A stretch of DNA of 64,000 nt from Apostichopus japonicus (Eukaryota > Echinodermata > Holothuroidea > Aspidochirotida > Stichopodidae). Position 1 is the stretch's first letter. Each line of letters begins with the position of its first letter. This document shows, piece by piece, positions 25,062-38,508 of the stretch. The notes beneath the pieces were generated by a model. It saw only the letters and a list, made by a program, of their open reading frames with translations. It made no database searches and had not been told where the DNA came from. The stretch spans positions 18,061,001 to 18,125,000 of the forward strand of contig NC_092568.1 in the NCBI RefSeq assembly GCF_037975245.1. Direction: 5' to 3'. A program made the translations under genes and the position numbers.

Positions 25062-27530
25062 AAAAAAATTATTCTCTGTTAAACTGTGTCCCTATTACTG
25101 TAACTATATGTTAGTAATTCAATGCAGCTATGTCATGTATCAAATTTTCAATGATTTCAATATTTCAATAATTTTGAAACACGATATGAAGATGATGGTT
25201 TAGAACAGGGCATATCATATTGCTTGGTATGTCACAAACTTGTATGTAACATAGTTTGTTCTTAATAGCAGGACTGAGGATGAACAATTTTTTTTATATT
25301 TAATTCAGCCATATCCTAAAGTTAGCAAATTCACCGGACAGTTCATACCTTAGAATATATTGAGAAAAGAAGTTGCTGACCATATGTATTCTGTATATGC
25401 TTGGGCAAGTTACTCGAATAGTACGGAGTTGTGAATCTCGCTTAGGAGTCGAGTAACAACGCTCATTTAGGGTTGCAAATCCCGATTTTTTTAAAAAAAT
25501 CCACTTTTTCCATTACCAATGTTTTTAGATCAAGCCGATATGTTACATCATCCAAATCTAAGTTTGACAAAAACATGGTCTTCTGTACCCCACAGGTGCA
25601 TAGAGTGAGAATCTGAATGTTTTACCTTTCTCTTTGAAGAAGATCACTCATCTTCAAGGGACAACAAAAATCTTTCAAAACTCCTAAGATTTGGCACATT
25701 GTGCAAAGCATAACACATGTCTTGTAGAAAATGACCACACCAAATCTATCCCGAAATGTTTGGCTCCAACGAACGTGTATTGTTGAGCTGGACAAAAAAA
25801 ATTGTTTTTAATCTTCTGTGTTACAAAACAAACGCTATCTCACCTAACATTGCTAGCGTATGTCGAATGTTACCTCCTGATTGAAAAAGATTCTAATAAA
25901 ATAACAACAAATTATGACACAATGAATGTATTTTTTTATAACAACAACTATAAAAGATGTTCAGAATGACTCACTACTTCATGGAATCTAAATAGCCGAA
26001 ACTCCAGGAATATCCAGGTATAATGTATCCAGGTTCCAACTCATTGAAAAGTTATGTGATGTAACGCTATTTTGTCTGTACAGATACAGCAGGGGATTTC
26101 CATTCGTTCACACTACACTAGGCCCTCTCTATGGTGAAATTTGCTACAACTAAAGGGTTTGCATGGTTTATTCTTTTGCTGCAGGTGGCAGGAGCATGTA
26201 GAAGCTTACTGGTGTATTTTACCATTCTTGCTAGCAATTGTTGGGTCTTCATTTGTTCATAAATGACCAAGAAAATATATGTGGGAAATTTTATTACAAA
26301 TATAAAATGCAAAGAAGGTTCTATGGATGCATTTAAAATTCACAAACTTTTGTCGCTATCGTATTTTACTTTGAATTTTTGAAAGCAATTAGGCCCAATG
26401 TACTATGTCTCATATGGACTCACTGTGTGAGTAATATGGACTCACACAGTGTGTATAGGTCTACAGTACTTCTGAATTATTATTCATACATACAGTAAAT
26501 AAACAACCAAAGACTGGGATATTACAAACAATGGGAAAGAAGTTCGTGGCTAGTACTGGATTCCAACCAGTGACCTCTGCATTGTCATAATCTTGAATGA
26601 CAAAGGAATCACGATGCTAATCTGAGTCACCAACTCCTAGGTCAGTGAGAAGTTAGCTCAACAATCTTCGGAGTCACCTAACTACTCGCCATTTGACAAA
26701 TGTGACTGAAATCCTCCACACCAAAAATTCCTGTTTTATATTGCACATACATATACTGAACTATTCTACACAGTTAATTCCCACTGAGATTGGTCGTTGA
26801 GCAGTTTACAACTTTAACCTGATTCAAGTTTTCCAAAGTACAGCTTTAATCATGTTAACTGTGAGATGGTTGCAACCATTGTTTTGGTATTATTGGGGTT
26901 TGACTAGCAGAGGAGTCACTCACCAAACTGTTGAACGATGGGCATTTCCTATTCACCAAAGTCTCAATTCTTCTAACCAATGGCAAGTTTTGGCGAGTGC
27001 AAATTGTCGAGGCCTGCGCCCACGCCTAAATTAATTATGTGATATACACGTTCAAAATCATAGTAAATTGCTTCATGCAGTCATTTCTAATATAAGAAAC
27101 ATCTGGAGATTTAACACATTGGTAAATATAATTGGTAAATGTTTTATTCAAACCACCTATGAAGAGTATCATTTTATTAGTCCTCAGTCTCCTGTCCAAG
27201 AATTTATAAAGGAAAACTGAATCTTAAGTCCTCGTGTGGGATGTTTTTGAGAGACCTTAAACACTTTTATGCCTGTTCTCAAATCTCCACTTACCCTGCA
27301 AAATAGTAAAACCCTGGCAATTCCACTGAATACACACTGCACTATCCAATGCACTTAAAGATGTTACCATATGACTGTAAATAAGTTTCCAATTGTTTGA
27401 AAGCATGTGTCGCTGTGTTTTGCGTCAGTGGTGCGTATATCGTTGTACGTGTGAGTTGCGTCCTTGGTTTAAATAAGCCTGTATTCTGTTTGCTTCTGGT
27501 ATATTCTAATTAATTGATTCACAGTAACGA
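25062..27530. other. Intergenic stretch, no gene seen
   Basis: A short inverted motif (ACTCACTGTGTGAGT with a nearby ACTCACACAGTGTG) lies at 26418-26452. A tRNA-like stretch on the minus strand near 26550-26650 has a B-box-like GGTTGGAATCC and may be an old SINE. Nothing else can be supported. Confidence 0.45.
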
Positions 27531-28118
27531 TAACGATTGATGACGATTGACGTATATTTGTTTTGTATAGGATTAAAGCCAAAAGTTTCATGTAAGTTGT
27601 TTTTCCTTAAACCCCTTTGATGTAGCGCATGTGTACTTTAAGAATGATTTTGTGTATGAAAGGTACGGTTCTATTTTACATCACATAATCAAATGTGTTT
27701 GAAGATATTTGCATTGAGAATTCTGTTCCATGATTATTGATTTTGTGTAAAGTTATGTATTCGTGTAGGTAACTGATTATTGTCATTATTGTTTATTATA
27801 AGTTCCGTTTGATGACGATTGACGTATATTTGTTTTGTAACGATTGATGACGATTGACGTATATTTGTTTTATATAGGATTAAAGCCAAAAGTTTCATGT
27901 AAGTTGTTTTTCCTTAAACCTCTTTGATGTAAAGCATATGTGTACTTTAAGAATGATTTTGTGTATGAAAGGTACGGTTTTATTTTACGTCACATAATCA
28001 AATGTGTTTAAAGATATTTGCATTGAGAATTTACTTCCATGATTATTAATTTTGTGTATAGTTATGTATTCGTGTAGGTTATTGATTATTGTCATTATTG
28101 TTTATTATTTGTTCCAGT
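27531..28118 (+). repeat. Direct duplication of a 280-bp unit
   Basis: Two copies (27531-27810 and 27838-28118) begin AACGATTGATGACGATTGAC and end TTATTGTTTATTAT-GTTCC, with about 94% identity by eye. A 29-base partial copy of the unit's start lies between them. The region is flanked by ATGTGTCGCTGT at about 27404 and 28314, which might be target or terminal sequences of a larger element. Confidence 0.85.
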
Positions 28119-28154
28119 TTCCTTATTCGTGACCATTTCTTACAATTGTTCATA

Positions 28155-28245
28155 TTTAATTAGTCACCAGATATCAGATCAGATTAACAGATAACAGATC
28201 AGATAACAGATCAGATTAACAGATCAAATCAGGTTAGCAGAATGA
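28155..28245 (+). repeat. AGATCAGATTAAC-type short tandem repeat
   Basis: Imperfect units of AGATCAGATTAAC and AGATAAC follow one another. It lies just after the 280-bp duplication. Confidence 0.8.
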
Positions 28246-31200
28246 TTGTCTAGAACTGATTTTAAATATATACTCAATTCAACAATTTAATATATGTGTT
28301 GTGTGAATTTTTGGATGTGTCGCTGTCGAAAACAAATCTCAGACTAGGAGAATTACAATGACCAAGTATCAAACAAAGTCGTTGTGTCTTTCTCATGGAG
28401 ACATTGATGGGGTGCTGTAGAACAGTCCATCACATTTCGGAAAACTATATTTAGCATATGGAAAGCACTGTAAGGTATTTCACATCCCACATAAGTACAT
28501 TAGTAGGCTGCAATAACTTTTAAAAAATAGCAAAGATCATTTTTGCCTAATTTTACCCAGTAGAATCACCAATTAATGATTGTTCTGTAAAATGTCTACT
28601 TTTAAGGAATCAGGACTGCATATATAGTATCAATCATAATCAGTTTCAAGCACATAGGCTCAGCATGACCATGGTACTGATATAAATCTAGGCCTATTGG
28701 ATTACTTGTCATACTGACAACTGTAGCCTGTGTAGGATATACCCAAATAACAGTGGAGCAATATTTTCAATGTGACAAGTAGAATTGTAAAATATATGCT
28801 CTTTAGGCTTTCCAATTTCCATACTGTGCAAAAAAGAAGCCCAACACTACAGTTAGAGCCTATCTGAGGTCTAACTGGCTGTACAACTAGGCCTACAATT
28901 GTACAAAGTACAAGTCATATAAAGCTCCTACTGTAGTGTAGGGTAACCCTAATGATAATCCAATTGTAAGTAGTCCTACAATTTCTACAAGGCTACATTC
29001 TAGCTTAGGTTACCAAAGATTGCATTTCAGTTCGAGTCCATCATTGATGTTTAAGTTAAGTATTCTAGTTAGTTACCTTGTGTTACAGGCTCACGCAATG
29101 TGCAGGTGTTATATTTATAGTAGTATACTGGTAGTACTAGGCATAACTGATGATTAGTATTGCTGTGGTAGAGCTAGAGGAGCATGGAGTAACGTTAAAC
29201 CTCTAGTCAGGCGGATGACTAACACTAACAGTTAACGTCAGAATAGAGATTCAGTTAGCCTAAGTATAGAAAATACATGTCCATCTAGAAGTTTACAACA
29301 AAATATGAGATGAAAAAAATCACTTACCCTTACAGAAACACTCCAAATGCCTTAAAATATAGAAAATGATGCTAAGATTCCTGACTTTCAGTTTTCGACT
29401 AACAGAACAGGTTTTCTATTCAAGTTCGAACGCCCTCGCATTCCGCAAACGTTAGTAACTACTAATAACAGCAGTGTAATTGAGTATAGCACTATAGGCT
29501 ATGTATGCCCAGTATTTTGCACGTATCATATCTGTAACGGGGATTGGTGGGTTAGTGAACAGTGCAGTGTACTTTTTGTGTACACTTTACTGTGTAATAG
29601 TAAGGAGAAAACGACTTATAGTAAGTCTATAGTTATCTTTCAATTTTCAAAGGAAGTCAAACAGATGAACCAGAGATAAGGAGGTGCGCATGAATCAAAG
29701 GGTGTCCATAGGTGAGCAGAGGTCCCCTCACCCCCACCCACGTTACCCCACCTAGCAACTCTCACCATTTAGTATTGAATAAGTTTACTTCGGGTAATTC
29801 ATCAGTCTATCACTAGTATGCACGTTATATGTCAAAATAAAAGGTTTAAGACGATCGAAAGTACTAAAGGACTCAATCATGCAGCCAATAAAACTTCAAA
29901 CTTATGGTCTACACATCCTTTGGGGTTCACTAATGCAAGGGCTTAGCTAGACTTATGTTTTTAGGGGGCCACAATGCCTTTCTAAGGGGGCAGGCATGAC
30001 CTATTTTCTTAAAAATTAAAACATTTTTCTAAAGATTTATTTTGGGGGGGGGGGGGGCTGACAGATATTTTTCTAACGACGGAATTAAATCCTCCCCACT
30101 GACAGAATACAATACTGAAACAATTTCAGATAAATAGTCCGGCCCCAGCCCCGGAAATGACATTCCGTGGAAATCTTACAAGCCCTTTCCCTAAAATGAA
30201 CTGGGGTTTCGTATGTGGTGATATGGAAACGTCACATTCAGATTTCATTTCCCATGAATGGTGTTTCGTACAAAAAAGGACATCCGGCGATATAGCTAGA
30301 GGACAGCAGCAGATACTAGACCAGGATGTATGGATCCCAGTGAAAAGAACTAACCACTTCCGGGCTTCCCCTACGGTGGGTGTGGTAATGGGCCTTCTAG
30401 GAAGTGGTCCCTGAATAATAAGCTATAGATCATCCCAAAAGGTAGGCTCTTGAAACTACCCTGTACTTTGTCTTGAAAACAGGGGTGCCAGACTTTTTTA
30501 TTGATGGTAGGGGTCTGCCAGATACAAATTCCCACCGCCACCCCTCCCCCCAAAGTGCGTTCTATATGTCGGGTTTTAATTAAAAATCCGAAATAAGAAG
30601 TAGAAATTTGAGCAATTAGATAGAAGTCGTCAATTCAAAAGAAATAAGTCCACATTTTGAAATAATTACCGAATTTTTCACCTAAACAGGAGAAAGTGCA
30701 TGCGATGAAGGAAAAAGGCCAAAGTTCGATAAGAAAAGGTTGACATGTCAATCAAACATAGTAACGGAAAGTCGAAACAATGCGTTAACCACCAAAATTT
30801 ACAGATTAAATTGTCAAAATTATGATCAACATGAGAAGAAGTCGAAATTTCAAAGCCTTAAGTCAAAACCGTCAATATGAAATAGTAGAGATTTTGAGAT
30901 GTATCCAGAAATATAAACAGTTGAAAATTTGGACTTGTTCATCAAATTTCGTATCGTCTTCTTTTATCGAAAAAAACACATAGGAGAAATAGTTAAACAA
31001 AAGTCGGTATTTCGATTAAACAGTCGAATTTGCTAATGAAAAGTCGAAATTTACTTTAAGAAAAAGGCAAAATGTTGGTGTAAAGAGATGATCATTCAAA
31101 AGCGAAGTCACCTACAACAGTGAGAAAATAGTCGAAATGATGATAATAAAATAGAAATTTTATAATTGCCGAAATTTGAGATAGAAATTTGCAATTTCAA

Positions 31201-31590
31201 ATGTCTCATCAGGGCCACCGGAGCACCTAAACCTTCTGGTTGAAAACCCCAAACTCTAGCGGCATTTTTCGCCTCCAACCCTCCCTCAATTTTGTATAGC
31301 TTACTACGTCACTAAATATCATCAAAGCAAGGACGGTCATATTAAACATAAACCAAGCAAGTTATCATGTCTTAGAAATCTACTGTAGTTTCTATGGTAA
31401 CATTTCATGTCACGTGATGTACACTTTGTTGCAATGGGGTTCAACGATAACTTATAATAGCTAACCAAGAGTCTGTTTCACTTTTTAACATAATTATAAC
31501 TATATATATATATATATAATTATATAACTATATATATATAACTATATATATAACTATATATATAACTATATATATAACTATATATATAAC

Positions 31591-31683
<93 letters not shown>

Positions 31684-33982
31684 AACTATATATAGGTGAT
31701 CATACATTGGTCTGACCTCCTTTACGTGCATGCATGATTCTACAAACTATTCGTGGTTGAAGGTGCACTTTGCGTTAAATTGTCCGACGCCTAAAGGCAA
31801 AGATTTTTATTACCACATAATTTCATTATAATGGTTGGGATGAATTCTTTATATCATTAATCGTCATGGATAAAATATAGCCGCGGCGTGAATGAATTTG
31901 GCACAGAGTGAGATACCGCTACCTAATTTTGATACTCAAAATACGAACAGCTGTATTAGCACAATATAGGCATAATAGGATGATATGAGTTAACTTACAA
32001 AAAAATATATATATAATGATATAACATGTCTCCACGACGAGCAATGTTTCTATCACCATAAAAAATAGATCCAGTGGTGTTCTTAAATCCAAGCGACTAT
32101 TTGCGTTAGGTACTATCGCAGATACACGGTTTCAAGAATATAAGGTGGCATACTCCTATTAGAGTCTATATCAATCCGCTCGATTGTTCTCCTGTTTCAG
32201 GAAAAGTGCCAGCAGCAGGAGAACATCTTTTGTGACCTGTTATCAATCATAGTCTAGTTTTTTGTGGCTTGCATGTTGAAGAGCATGAATGGAAGTACAT
32301 GTGGTGAGAAAATTGGGTCAATTGAGGCAATTTTAGACCCCTTTAGGCCTCCCATGAGCAGCGTAGGAAATTTGTTTACCACTGAGTGAAGAGGTTTGTT
32401 TACAAGTGACGAAAACTTCCGGCTCGGATAGCAAAACATCTACATGGTCATGATACGGAAAATCGATGGTGCCATGAAAGGCCAACTTGTCAGCTATCCG
32501 GTGATGGGTAGCGTTTAGCTAGTGAAAACTTCTATCTAGACTTAGAGACCACATTACTTTTGTGATTTAGTGTGTAAGTCAATGGGGCTTTTTAATGGTC
32601 GTATGCTACCATAATATCCTGACGAAGACTGGTGTAACTGCGCCGGAACACAGAGGGACTTATTGCAATAAAATCTTCTTATATATGAAACCCAAACGGT
32701 AAGAATCAGTTTATCGGAGGGTAGTGTTAATTTTGCAACGGTCTCTTAAAGTCCTGCCCGGACGTACAGTGGTTTTCTAATGCATCCAATATTCCCCTCT
32801 CCCCTGCACGGGCTCGTTTTCTCTGATATGTTGGGTGTGTTTATTAAAGACTGGGCAAGCGACACACCCTAAAGAATAGAGCAAATGTTTCCTTCAGGAA
32901 GGTAATGTGCAAAACTCGAAATTCGTCAGTCACATTTGGCAGAGTATTCACTTGGCACCCTGGTTAACTTCTCATAAACTGTTCCCCTCGTTAGAAGGCT
33001 TGTGAAAAAGTTTCAGCCTGGCCCACATGATGAATGAGCCAACTCTCGCCGACTGAATCGGTCATAGATTCTTACCTCTCGGAATTGTTGCTATGTAGAA
33101 CAATTGCTAAGAAATAAATCCCTATTCACTTGCCGAGTTTCAGGAACGTACATCACCCTGAAATAACGTTTAAAAAATGACGAGGAAAGTTAAGGGAAAA
33201 CAAAGACGGGGGGGGGAGGGGGTGGGGTGGTGCTGCGAGATGATTCAACTTATTGCGATTGATAGGTCAGACACATCAATCACAAACAAAACGGTTTTCG
33301 GTGGCGCTACGCTTAAATAACCTATTCTGCTCTACTTTGGTCACGTTTCATCTGTTGGAGTGTACGAACTATTATGAGTAACGTACACATCGTGCGAAGA
33401 CTCAAATTGAAATTAATTTCATAGACAGTTTATGTAATATTTGACGACTAACATCAATTCTTTTCGTAATGTCTCTTTAAAAGCCGGAAACTTTGTCAGC
33501 TGTACGCTTCACTGTCATTCCAGAGTAAGTTGGTTTATGTTTAAACCAAATTATGCTTTTTCGTGGAACAGGTTCCCTATGCATCAAGTGTCACTTTGTC
33601 CATTTGGAATTTGGATCATACTTTCATAATCATGTCATTTATAGAAGTAAGTTATCATACTTACCTTTTTGTGATGGTGTCTTAACTCATATATGCTATA
33701 ATTAAAAAAATAATAATTTTAGGAAAATGGGTTAACTTTGTGTTGCCTATCATAATTATGAAAATTTCCAAAGTTTGCCATAATACAAACCACTCCATAG
33801 TAGGTTGTAGGACTACATCAAACTGTTTTTGAAGTAAAAAAGTATTTCTGACAGTTCTCTTTTTTTCTGCAAATAGCAATCATAAGAGAATTAGAAGTAA
33901 GTCATGCAACAGTCGTACAAGGGCTGCCAGGAAGATGTTGCAACATGTACAGGACAGATCAGAATGAACTCGCATCTACAGT
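28246..33982. other. Intergenic stretch upstream of CSKMT
   Basis: It holds G runs at 30042-30057 and 33209-33230, a large AT/GT microsatellite, and at 30580-31200 a segment unusually rich in GTCGAAA/GAAATT words that may be a decayed array. The CSKMT promoter should lie in the last kilobase, but no TATA box or 5' untranslated exon is convincing. Confidence 0.45.
31500..31690. repeat. (TA)n / (AACTATATATAT)n / (TG)n compound microsatellite
   Basis: Five or more AACTATATATAT units are followed by pure TA and then a (GT)n run at about 31660-31682. The Ile-Tyr-Ile-Val frame over it is an artefact. Confidence 0.95.
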
Positions 33983-34091
33983 ATGGCAATCAGAATCATC
34001 CATTTCGTAGCTTGGAAAGGCATTCCAAACATCCATAAAAGGTTTTCCTACTGTTGGCATAGATCAAAGTTACAGCAATTCAGATGCTATG
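33983..34091 (+). CDS. CSKMT: CSKMT exon 1 (mitochondrial presequence)
   Basis: This 109-base coding exon begins at ATG 33983 and ends TATG|GTAATG in phase 1. It is rich in Arg, Lys, His and aromatic residues and has no acidic residue before the junction, as expected of a matrix-targeting sequence. It was chosen because it is the only short ATG-started reading frame upstream of exon 2 that I found with the right phase and a donor. No homology supports it directly. Confidence 0.72.
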
Positions 34092-35513
34092 GTAATGAAA
34101 ATATATTAATTACATATCAATTGGTTTGAATTTCACATTTTTATAGACATTGAATGCATTATATTTACTGGTAAAATTGTGTTAAGTTGCAATATGCATG
34201 AAAAATGCACAAATCATGAGGTGTGCATACTCTGCTAAAAGCGAAGATTAAATGCCAGTTTTGTAGGGCTGTAATGTTTTCTAATATGAAACACTATGGT
34301 TTTGTGTACAAAAACTGCTATACATTGTTGTATGTGTATACATAACAATTTTACCATTTTGCTATCATATACCAGATAAATTATTCACTGAACAAGATAT
34401 ACTTTCTTAAGAATTTGTTTCAACTATCTGAGAATTTTTTATATATTTAGTTCTATTGTTCCTTACTTACCTGTTTCCTCACACCAACTGCACTATCATA
34501 TTCTATGTGCCATGCATTATTTGTGACTTGCAATATATCCTGCTGTTCCTCTTTCCCTTAACTGAAACACTGTTCTTTCAAACTTAATTGGTATGAGACT
34601 TTACAATGTGCCTTTTCAAATTGACTTTACAATTGATTTGCTCTACTTGGACCATAAACCGACCTGACTTCTCTTCAAGATATCATATTACATTGGAGAT
34701 GTTAAAGTATTTAAAATTTTCAAGTGTTTGAACTAAGAATACCCAAATTGTGCCACTTATATTGATGTTTTCCTCTTTTTTAGCCTGTAATTCCTTATAT
34801 TTTATCCTCTTTTTGTGTGTGCAGATACCAAGCTAACCACTGAGGAACTTGTTAAGCAAATGGGCAAAAGAAGCTATTGGGATGAATTTTATCAACAGAA
34901 AGCCAGACAGGAGAGCTCCTTTGATTGGTTTTTCGAATATGATTTGATCCGTTACGATGTTGATGAGATCATATCATCAGCTGTTAAAAAGACTCCATCC
35001 AGGTACCTGACAGTTTTGGACATCGGGTGTGGCACATCATCATTTGCACATGAAATCGCAGGTCGACACAAGAGTGAAATTAACGTTTGGTGTGTCGATT
35101 TCTCTCAAGAGGCATTAGTCTCATTGAAGAAGACACAAGATGAACACTGTCACAGTGAAACATTATCAAATGTCGACTATATCGTTGCAGATGGATTCAA
35201 TCTCCCGTTTCCAAATGCAGCGTTTGATATCATATTTGAGAAAGGTACTCTAGATTCTTTGCTCAAGTCTAATGCATTGAAGTTAAAAGTTGACAAGTAT
35301 TTGACAGAGATGATGCGGTTGCTAAGCAAGAATGGTTTCTACTGCCAGTTTTCGGATGAAGATCCAGACCTTCGTTTACCTCTGCTAGAGGAAGCAAAAC
35401 AAAAATTGGAGATGGTCTTGATGGAAAGAATTAAGATCAGTTTTAAGCAGATTTTGCCTGATTCATCCATGAGTTACTTTGTGTATTACATGTCCTTTGA
35501 ACAGCATAAATGA
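33983..35513 (+). CDS. CSKMT: Citrate synthase lysine methyltransferase, mitochondrial (2 exons, complete)
   Basis: This predicted 265-residue SAM-dependent methyltransferase is orthologous to CSKMT (METTL12), which methylates a lysine of citrate synthase in the mitochondrial matrix. Exons 33983-34091 and 34825-35513 join G|AT in phase. Exon 1 encodes a 36-residue basic, amphipathic stretch typical of a mitochondrial presequence. The domain opens with SYWDEFYQQK and the family hallmark FDWFFEYD (about residues 69-76). SAM-binding motif I is VLDIGCGTSS (100-109), followed by the acidic VDFS motif. The CSKMT signature FSDEDPDLRLPLLE lies near the C-terminus. An in-frame TGA at 33965 precedes the ATG, fixing the start. 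Length is close to the vertebrate protein (about 240 residues). MGME1, another mitochondrial gene, follows 2.2 kb downstream on the same strand. Confidence 0.9.
34092..34824 (+). other. CSKMT intron
   Basis: A 733-base AT-rich intron with GT at 34092 and a T-rich tract before TGTGCAG. No repeat or other feature is seen. Confidence 0.72.
34825..35513 (+). CDS. CSKMT: CSKMT exon 2 (methyltransferase domain)
   Basis: The acceptor TGTGTGCAG ends at 34824 after a T-rich tract. The exon holds the whole methyltransferase domain and stops at TGA 35511-35513. All family motifs fall in this single exon. Confidence 0.93.
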
Positions 35514-35540
35514 GAATTGGCAATGTATATATTGTGCTGC

Positions 35541-35596
35541 AATAAATTCTGGTTATTTATGCTTTTTTGGTTTTGCATATTCTATTAGAAAATAAA
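35541..35596 (+). promoter_or_regulatory. Polyadenylation signals after CSKMT
   Basis: AATAAA occurs at 35541-35546, 28 bases after the stop codon, and again at 35591-35596. Either could define a short 3' untranslated region for CSKMT. Confidence 0.6.
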
Positions 35597-37745
35597 TCCA
35601 TTTTTGTAATAATTATAAACCTCTTACTGTTTGTCTTTTTATGCTTGTCTGTTTAAGCCTATCCCCCTGCTCTTGAGTGTGCACACAGCCTTTTTGATGG
35701 TATTCAGCATGATCCTTGATATAGATGTGTAATATTGTATCACTTTCATTTTGAAGCCAAAGTTAGCATACCAATGAATGGAATTCAGTTATCAAAACTT
35801 CCACTTTTTCTTAAACAGTTGAATGATACTTAACCTGTGAAGATAACGATGACATTTTTTATTCATTATAGGTATGTCTTTTACTATTGAATATGAACAA
35901 AACTAACTGCAAATAGAAAGGAATACAATTTTATTTACTGGAAATCCCATCCAATCTAATATTGTTAATGAAGAGAAAGGATTATTCTGCACAACTGGAG
36001 GAGAGTAGGGGAAGGGGGAGGGCAATCAGACGGTAAAGACACCGATTATTGTAAATGGTTAATATTCCTCCATAATGTTGATTGGAACTATTCTCGGTTG
36101 TCAAGTTTTGTCCAAGTTATGTTAGCTTGTGCATGCCTAAGTTTATGACAGGCATAATTTTTTCCGTTCCTTTATCCTAAGGGTGTCACATTCAACAGTA
36201 TCAATCAAAAATATTAATATTGCATAACTTGGGATCACGTGCCATACGTATCTAATGGACATATTGAACATTTCGAGTACTGCCAATATACTGTACTTTC
36301 AAATCTTTCGCGCGCCACCGGACTACAAATACATCTAAAATGCAAGCTGCACAACGAACATAGCCGTGAGGTCGAAGAGTATTACAGACGTTCGTCTGAT
36401 CGAAGAGCTCACTCAATCAGACCAGAGATTTCACCAAATTCCTCGTTAGTCTATCAAATATGTTATTTATGAACCAATCAATTGAACTATTTAATCCAGT
36501 AACTAACAAGTAATAACGTTTCGCATTTTCACATGTGTTTAATTCACATGTACCTGTTCCACGATACTAAGCCTACGCGATAAAGACAAAATGAACAGTA
36601 GCACAGTTTCTAACTAGTGTTTCCAGTTTTGGTATTCCACACAGACAATGTTATGCAATAACGTTTATGATGGTCACATATCTAGGATAATTAAAAAAAA
36701 TATCAGTGGTACATGTAAACCAAGAAATTGCTAACTGTTAGTTCCTTGTGACAAATTGTTGCATAAAATTAACCTAGCATGTCATGACTTATGTTCTAAA
36801 CTCAATCTCAAATTCTCCCAAATAATAATATAGGCCTAATAAATATATTTTATTTCTATAAGGCCATGTGCATGAATGCTGTCAGATTTTCAAAGCTTTG
36901 GCTGTTTTCTTATCTGCCATGCCTGCCAACTACACTGGATAGTGACTGAAACACCAAATATTTTTTTTTTAAATTCTACATACATTACTGTACAGTATGT
37001 GGTAACGATCACTGTAATATGCAACACTTGGAACCTGTCATCACAAGTTCAGTCTTAAACATTCTTTGACGAATAGCCAAAATAAAACAAATGGACTGAA
37101 AGTGCACAGTTGATTCCCTGTGTTTTACCAACTGTCTTCTCCACACACTGTGCAAGTGCAAGTTACATAACATTACATAATGTTAACGCTTGTTACAAGT
37201 ACAATTGATACCATTCCAAAGGTTCACAGAAGTCATAACCCTACAACTTTCTCTCCTCTCCCCTGTTTTAGCATAGAGATTAGTACAACAATTAATTTGG
37301 GCAACATGTGCTATACATTTAACCACAGTCTCCAACAGTATAAGGAAATTTACCTCAGACAGAGAAAGTCTAAGCATATGGTTCCTATTTGTGTAGGTGC
37401 TTAATAGGGTTAAGATCATCTTTTTACAGGTCTATAAAAAGGAGTGTCCTAAGGCTTATAAAATAGTTCCGTCAAAGTGTTCTCACTTTTTTCTTAGTTG
37501 CAAAGACTTACTTTAAAATTCTGTCATTAATATCTTTCTTTCTACTTAGATCTAACTACAGTAGTTAAAATGCAGTTTGAGAAGTGGGCTGGAACATTCT
37601 AAAGCTAATGCTACACCATGCTGAATATGGAAGTGTCATGTTTGCTGACACAAAGCTATTTAGAGGAAGAAACTTGGCTTGAGTTTAACAACTTCTTGAT
37701 ATGAAGCAATTTACTGTTCAGACATTGCCTACTAACTAAGTAGCC
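35597..37745. other. Intergenic region between CSKMT and MGME1
   Basis: The region is AT-rich and probably contains the MGME1 promoter and 5' untranslated region. A purine-rich patch lies at 35995-36030. No further gene is seen. Confidence 0.6.
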
Positions 37746-38508
37746 ATGTTATCTCATAGTCGTCATCTCAAGAGTGTTTGGAGGATTAAGCAGATGGTCT
37801 TTAGTTTTATAAGGTCACCCGTCCCCTCAACTCCTGTCCTCTGTGAATCCCTTCATCTTTCTTCGATATTCAGCAATCAAAAAGAATGTCACACAGTGAC
37901 AAGACTGTTTTCAAACTATGGCAAGAATACATCAGACGATGAAACTCTTACTCATGTAAATGACACAAGCGATAAGGAACGGCCAGATGAAGCATCAACT
38001 ATCATCGCAAAAGATACAGAACATGAAAGAATCGCAGGAGGTATGACACACAAACCCAATCTTTCCAAAGAAGACATAATTTTACCAGGATCGCATCCAT
38101 TCCACGTTGAAGAACCTGTCACAACTTTAAATTCTCAACTCAATTCTACAATCCCTTCTTCTGAAGATGATGAACATGCGATCGACGAGAAAGCAGAAAA
38201 GAAGAAGAAGAAGAAACCAGAGTCTGCTATGATGAAAGTCATCAGAGACAAAAAGATGTTGGAACGATACCGAGTAACTAGTAAAAGGAGGAGGAAGGGT
38301 AAAACAGCTGGTGCAGCAATACCAACTATTACTACAGGAACTGGCTATAAAGATCAACTTTTAGAATACATTTCTCGTCAAGACGAAACGTTGGAGAATG
38401 TGGATGGCGAGAATCAGTTTGCTGTTAGTAAGAGTGGTAAAGTTATGATGTTCCCGTTGACAAATTCAGATTTTGCATCTGACAAACTTCCAGAAAGCAG
38501 CTCAGAAG
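37746..38508 (+). CDS. MGME1: MGME1 exon 1 (presequence and long N-terminal linker)
   Basis: It encodes 254 residues plus one base and ends GAAG|GTGAGG. The first 25 residues are basic and hydrophobic with no acidic residue, fitting matrix import. The rest is hydrophilic and probably disordered, with a run of six or more lysines encoded by AAG repeats near 38193-38216. Reading on past the donor reaches a stop within about 17 codons. Confidence 0.85.
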
